7,393 nt of DNA from NCBI GenBank assembly GCA_900752625.1, contig CAADWC010000206.1:1-7393 (forward strand), given 5' to 3'. Within the stretch, counting starts at the first letter, position 1, and each line of letters opens with the position of its first letter. The notes beneath the pieces are model-generated. The model was not told the origin of the DNA. It did no database searches and was given only the letters and a program-made list of their open reading frames with translations. The translations under genes and the position numbers were made by a program. Source of the stretch: Oscillospiraceae bacterium (GTDB lineage: Bacteria; Bacillota; Clostridia; Oscillospirales; Ruminococcaceae). Shown here in pieces: positions 5,732-7,393 of the stretch.

Positions 5732-6433
5732 ATGTCAGAGCCTATTTTAACGATAAAAAATCTATCCAAGAATTTTTTTCTCCATGAACAGGGAAAGGAG
5801 ATCAGGAGCTGCAAAAATATTTCCTTTACTCTTGATAAAGGCGGTTTCATCGGAATTGTGGGAACGTCGGGCGCAGGAAAATCAACGGTGCTCAGATGCA
5901 TATACCGCACCTATCTTACAACCGAAGGGGAAGTTATTTATAATTCTCTTGGCTACGGGAGCATCGACCTTACAAAAGCCGACGAAAGAAAGATCATTTA
6001 TCTGCGCAAAGCGGAGATAGGCTATGTTTCCCAGTTTCTTTCGATTCTCCCGAGGACCACGGCAAGGCAGCACGTTGTCGACGCCGCTCTTGAAGCGGGA
6101 TTCTCTCAGGCTGAAGCCGAAAAAAGAGCCGCAGAAATGCTTGAATATTTCAGGCTGCGCCAGGATTTGTGGGAGCTTTATCCCGCAACATTTTCGGGAG
6201 GAGAAAAGCTGAGACTTAATCTTGCTCATGCGATGGTGAAGGCTCCCAGGCTTCTGCTGCTTGACGAGCCTACCGCAAGCCTTGACCCGGACACAAAACT
6301 GCTGGTTCGGGATCTGCTGCTCAAACTGAAAAAAGAGGGAACGTCTATGCTGGGAATTTTCCACGATCTTGCTTTTATGGACGGACTTTGCGACCGGGTC
6401 TACAATCTGTCCTGCGGAAGTTTTACTGATTAA
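5732..6433 (+). CDS. phnL: C-P lyase system ABC-type ATPase PhnL
   Basis: PhnL is the second soluble ABC-type ATPase of the C-P lyase system and pairs with PhnK on the core complex. The 233-residue product has Walker A GTSGAGKST (44-52), the Q-loop in VSQFLSILPR (Gln101), signature FSGGEK (154-159), Walker B with D-loop LLLLDEPTASLD (174-185) and switch His211 in GIFHDLAFMD. The segment IGYVSQFLSILPR matches VGWVSQFLRVIPR of E. coli PhnL, and GIFHD is shared too, which separates it from LolD-type transport ATPases. It has no membrane partner nearby. ATG 5732 follows the phnM stop by two bases, with GAGGAG (5718-5723) inside the end of phnM as ribosome site. Here phnL follows phnM, the reverse of the E. 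coli order. Confidence 0.93.
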   Translation: MSEPILTIKNLSKNFFLHEQGKEIRSCKNISFTLDKGGFIGIVGTSGAGKSTVLRCIYRTYLTTEGEVIYNSLGYGSIDLTKADERKIIYLRKAEIGYVSQFLSILPRTTARQHVVDAALEAGFSQAEAEKRAAEMLEYFRLRQDLWELYPATFSGGEKLRLNLAHAMVKAPRLLLLDEPTASLDPDTKLLVRDLLLKLKKEGTSMLGIFHDLAFMDGLCDRVYNLSCGSFTD

Positions 6434-6443
6434 AGGAGGTTCT

Positions 6444-7244
6444 ATGAAAGCCGATCTCCACATTCACTCCACCGTTTCCGACGGCAGTCTTACAAGGGAT
6501 GAAATCCTTATGCTTGCTAAGCGGAAAGGACTCACTCATATAGCCTTTTCCGATCACGATTGCACTGACGGCTTTGAAAAATGCGTAAAGCTGTCGGAAA
6601 GTTCCGGTATAAAGGTAATTCCCGCTATCGAGATTTCCGCGTTCGATTTTCAAACAGGCAAAAAAGCACATATACTGGGCTATTGCTATAAAAATCCGGA
6701 ACCGCTTAAAGAGCTGTGCGAGCCTGTTCTTGAAAGGCGTCATAAAAACTGCCTTAAACAGATAGAAATTCTTGCGGATATGGGATATAACATCAATGAA
6801 CAGCAAGTGAAGAAGTACGCCGGCAGGACAATTTATAAGCAGCATATTCTGAAATATCTTTACGACTTAGAGCAGTCGGAGGAGATTTTCGGAGAAATCT
6901 ATAAGAATATTTTCAAAAACGGCGGCAGCTGCGATTTTGACATTACTTACTGCGGCGCTTCAGACGCCGTAAAAGCTGTAAAGCTTGCAGGAGGATATGC
7001 AGTGCTTGCCCACAGCGGACAGCAGCAGAATTTTGGAATTGTACCCGAACTTGTTAAAGCGGGACTTGACGGACTGGAACTTAATCACCCCTCCAACGGC
7101 AAGTCAGATAAGGAAAAAATTTTAGAACTTGCGGAAAAGTACGGACTGTTTCTTACAGGCGGCAGCGATTTTCACGGAAAATATGAAAAAGAAGAACGAA
7201 GCGTAGGCGATTACATTTCTCCGGAAAATCCGCTGATATATTGA
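6444..7244 (+). CDS. phnPP: PHP-domain phosphoribosyl 1,2-cyclic phosphate phosphodiesterase (PhnPP / Elen0235 type)
   Basis: The 266-residue product is a PHP-family metal-dependent phosphoesterase. Visible metal-ligand motifs are DLHIHST (His6, His8), an Asp at 13, SDHD (Asp37, His38), Glu63 in AIEIS, His76, AHSG (His190), ELNHP (His215) and GSDFHG (Asp242, His244), matching the trinuclear PHP pattern. PHP proteins have many substrates, but its place as the last gene of a phn operon lacking phnP fits the Eggerthella lenta enzyme Elen0235, which converts 5-phosphoribosyl 1,2-cyclic phosphate to ribose 2,5-bisphosphate and then to ribose 5-phosphate and phosphate (EC 3.1.4.57). ATG 6444 follows a strong AAAGGAGG (6432-6439) by four bases, and the gap from phnL is 10 bases. 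The family is certain; the substrate is inferred from context. A related nucleotide or histidinol phosphatase role is the alternative. Confidence 0.82.
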   Translation: MKADLHIHSTVSDGSLTRDEILMLAKRKGLTHIAFSDHDCTDGFEKCVKLSESSGIKVIPAIEISAFDFQTGKKAHILGYCYKNPEPLKELCEPVLERRHKNCLKQIEILADMGYNINEQQVKKYAGRTIYKQHILKYLYDLEQSEEIFGEIYKNIFKNGGSCDFDITYCGASDAVKAVKLAGGYAVLAHSGQQQNFGIVPELVKAGLDGLELNHPSNGKSDKEKILELAEKYGLFLTGGSDFHGKYEKEERSVGDYISPENPLIY

Positions 7245-7256
7245 TCGGACGTTTTT
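7229..7256 (+). terminator. Weak terminator candidate after the phn operon
   Basis: TCCG (7229-7232) can pair with CGGA (7246-7249), followed by CG and TTTTTT (7252-7256 and adjacent). The four-pair stem overlaps the last codons of the PHP gene and has a 13-base loop, so it is weak. The T-rich DNA beyond (7251-7275) is the main support. Readthrough into the next unit is possible. Confidence 0.25.
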
Positions 7257-7290
7257 TGATTATTTTGTTTTGATTTTACCTTGCCTTGCT

Positions 7291-7320
7291 TTGGATTATA
7301 TCTTTTTATGATATTATAAT
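7291..7320 (+). promoter_or_regulatory. Promoter for a downstream transcription unit
   Basis: TTGGAT (7291-7296) and TATAAT (7315-7320) are separated by 18 bases. The -10 box is perfect and the -35 box matches four of six bases. Transcription would start near 7326-7328, inside the palindrome that follows. It begins a unit whose body lies beyond the window. Confidence 0.6.
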
Positions 7321-7342
7321 AGTTGTCAGAGAAAAGACAACT
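7321..7342. promoter_or_regulatory. Perfect palindrome at the predicted start site, possible operator
   Basis: AGTTGTC (7321-7327) and GACAACT (7336-7342) form a perfect 7-bp inverted repeat with an 8-base spacer, directly abutting the -10 box. The predicted start falls at the end of the left arm, so a DNA operator is more likely than an RNA hairpin. The inner TTGT...ACAA geometry (18 bases) resembles Rex sites, but the next base is C rather than G/T, so the match is imperfect. No regulator gene is in view. Confidence 0.4.
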
Positions 7343-7393
7343 CAATAACACACGCGTAGCCTTACGAAGCCCCACCTGAAGCGTAACCCTTGC
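7343..7393 (+). other. Start of an unidentified transcript or RNA leader
   Basis: Base composition changes abruptly from AT-rich to C/G-richer, and no ATG with a ribosome site is present. TTACG (7362-7366) and CGTAA (around 7382-7386) can pair. It could be a 5' leader or the first part of a noncoding RNA gene. Too little is in the window to name it. Confidence 0.3.

Noticed and set aside
6369..6443. Upstream extension of the PHP protein to 6369
   Set aside because: It runs over the end of phnL in another frame; ATG 6444 has an ideal ribosome site and places the DLHIHST motif at the N-terminus as usual.
5882..6463. Minus-strand 193-codon frame over phnL
   Set aside because: It is antisense to the ABC motifs of phnL, with no supporting signals.
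1..7393. CRISPR array, insertion sequence, tRNA or rRNA
   Set aside because: I saw no regularly spaced repeats, transposase motifs, terminal inverted repeats with target duplications, or cloverleaf sequences on either strand.

Overview
The window looks like a piece of a low-to-mid GC Firmicutes (Clostridia) chromosome, perhaps a Ruminococcus/Oscillospiraceae-type gut bacterium. This rests on strong AGGAGG-type ribosome binding sites, AT-rich intergenic DNA with canonical TTGAAA/TATAAT promoters, and the Firmicutes flavour of the proteins. The genus is an inference. All genes are on the + strand.

Layout. Positions 1-337 hold the C-terminal end of a family 35 beta-galactosidase. It is followed by a small hairpin and a strong, branched terminator (413-478). 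An AT-rich spacer leads to a clear sigma-A-type promoter (595-623) with a short hairpin-bearing leader. From there runs one tightly packed operon for the carbon-phosphorus (C-P) lyase pathway, in the order phnG, phnH, phnI, phnJ, phnK, phnM, phnL, and then a PHP-domain phosphoesterase of the phnPP (Elen0235) type. Genes overlap or nearly touch except for short gaps before phnH and phnM. After the operon there is a weak terminator candidate, a second promoter (7291-7320), a perfect palindrome at its start site, and the beginning of an unidentified transcript.

How the genes work together. PhnG, PhnH and PhnI attach a phosphonate to the ribose of ATP and release adenine. PhnM removes pyrophosphate. 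PhnJ (radical SAM) breaks the C-P bond and leaves 5-phosphoribosyl 1,2-cyclic phosphate. PhnK and PhnL are the ABC-type ATPases that work with the core complex. The PHP protein probably opens the cyclic phosphate and removes phosphate to give ribose 5-phosphate, replacing the PhnP plus PhnN route of E. coli. No phosphonate transporter (phnCDE), phnF, phnN or phnP is in the window.

Most striking point. phnM is an otherwise continuous reading frame interrupted by two in-frame TAA codons 102 bases apart (4776-4778 and 4878-4880). Both fall where glutamate (GAA) would fit, and a probable metal-ligand histidine is asparagine (AAC, 5250-5252). All three can be explained by single G:C to T:A changes. 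TAA ends five other reading frames here, so it has not been generally reassigned. The neighbouring genes are intact, and PhnJ keeps all four key cysteines at E. coli numbering. Either the operon has recently lost an essential step, or the sequence carries base errors, or something unusual rescues phnM. The main system is known; I see no wholly new system here.
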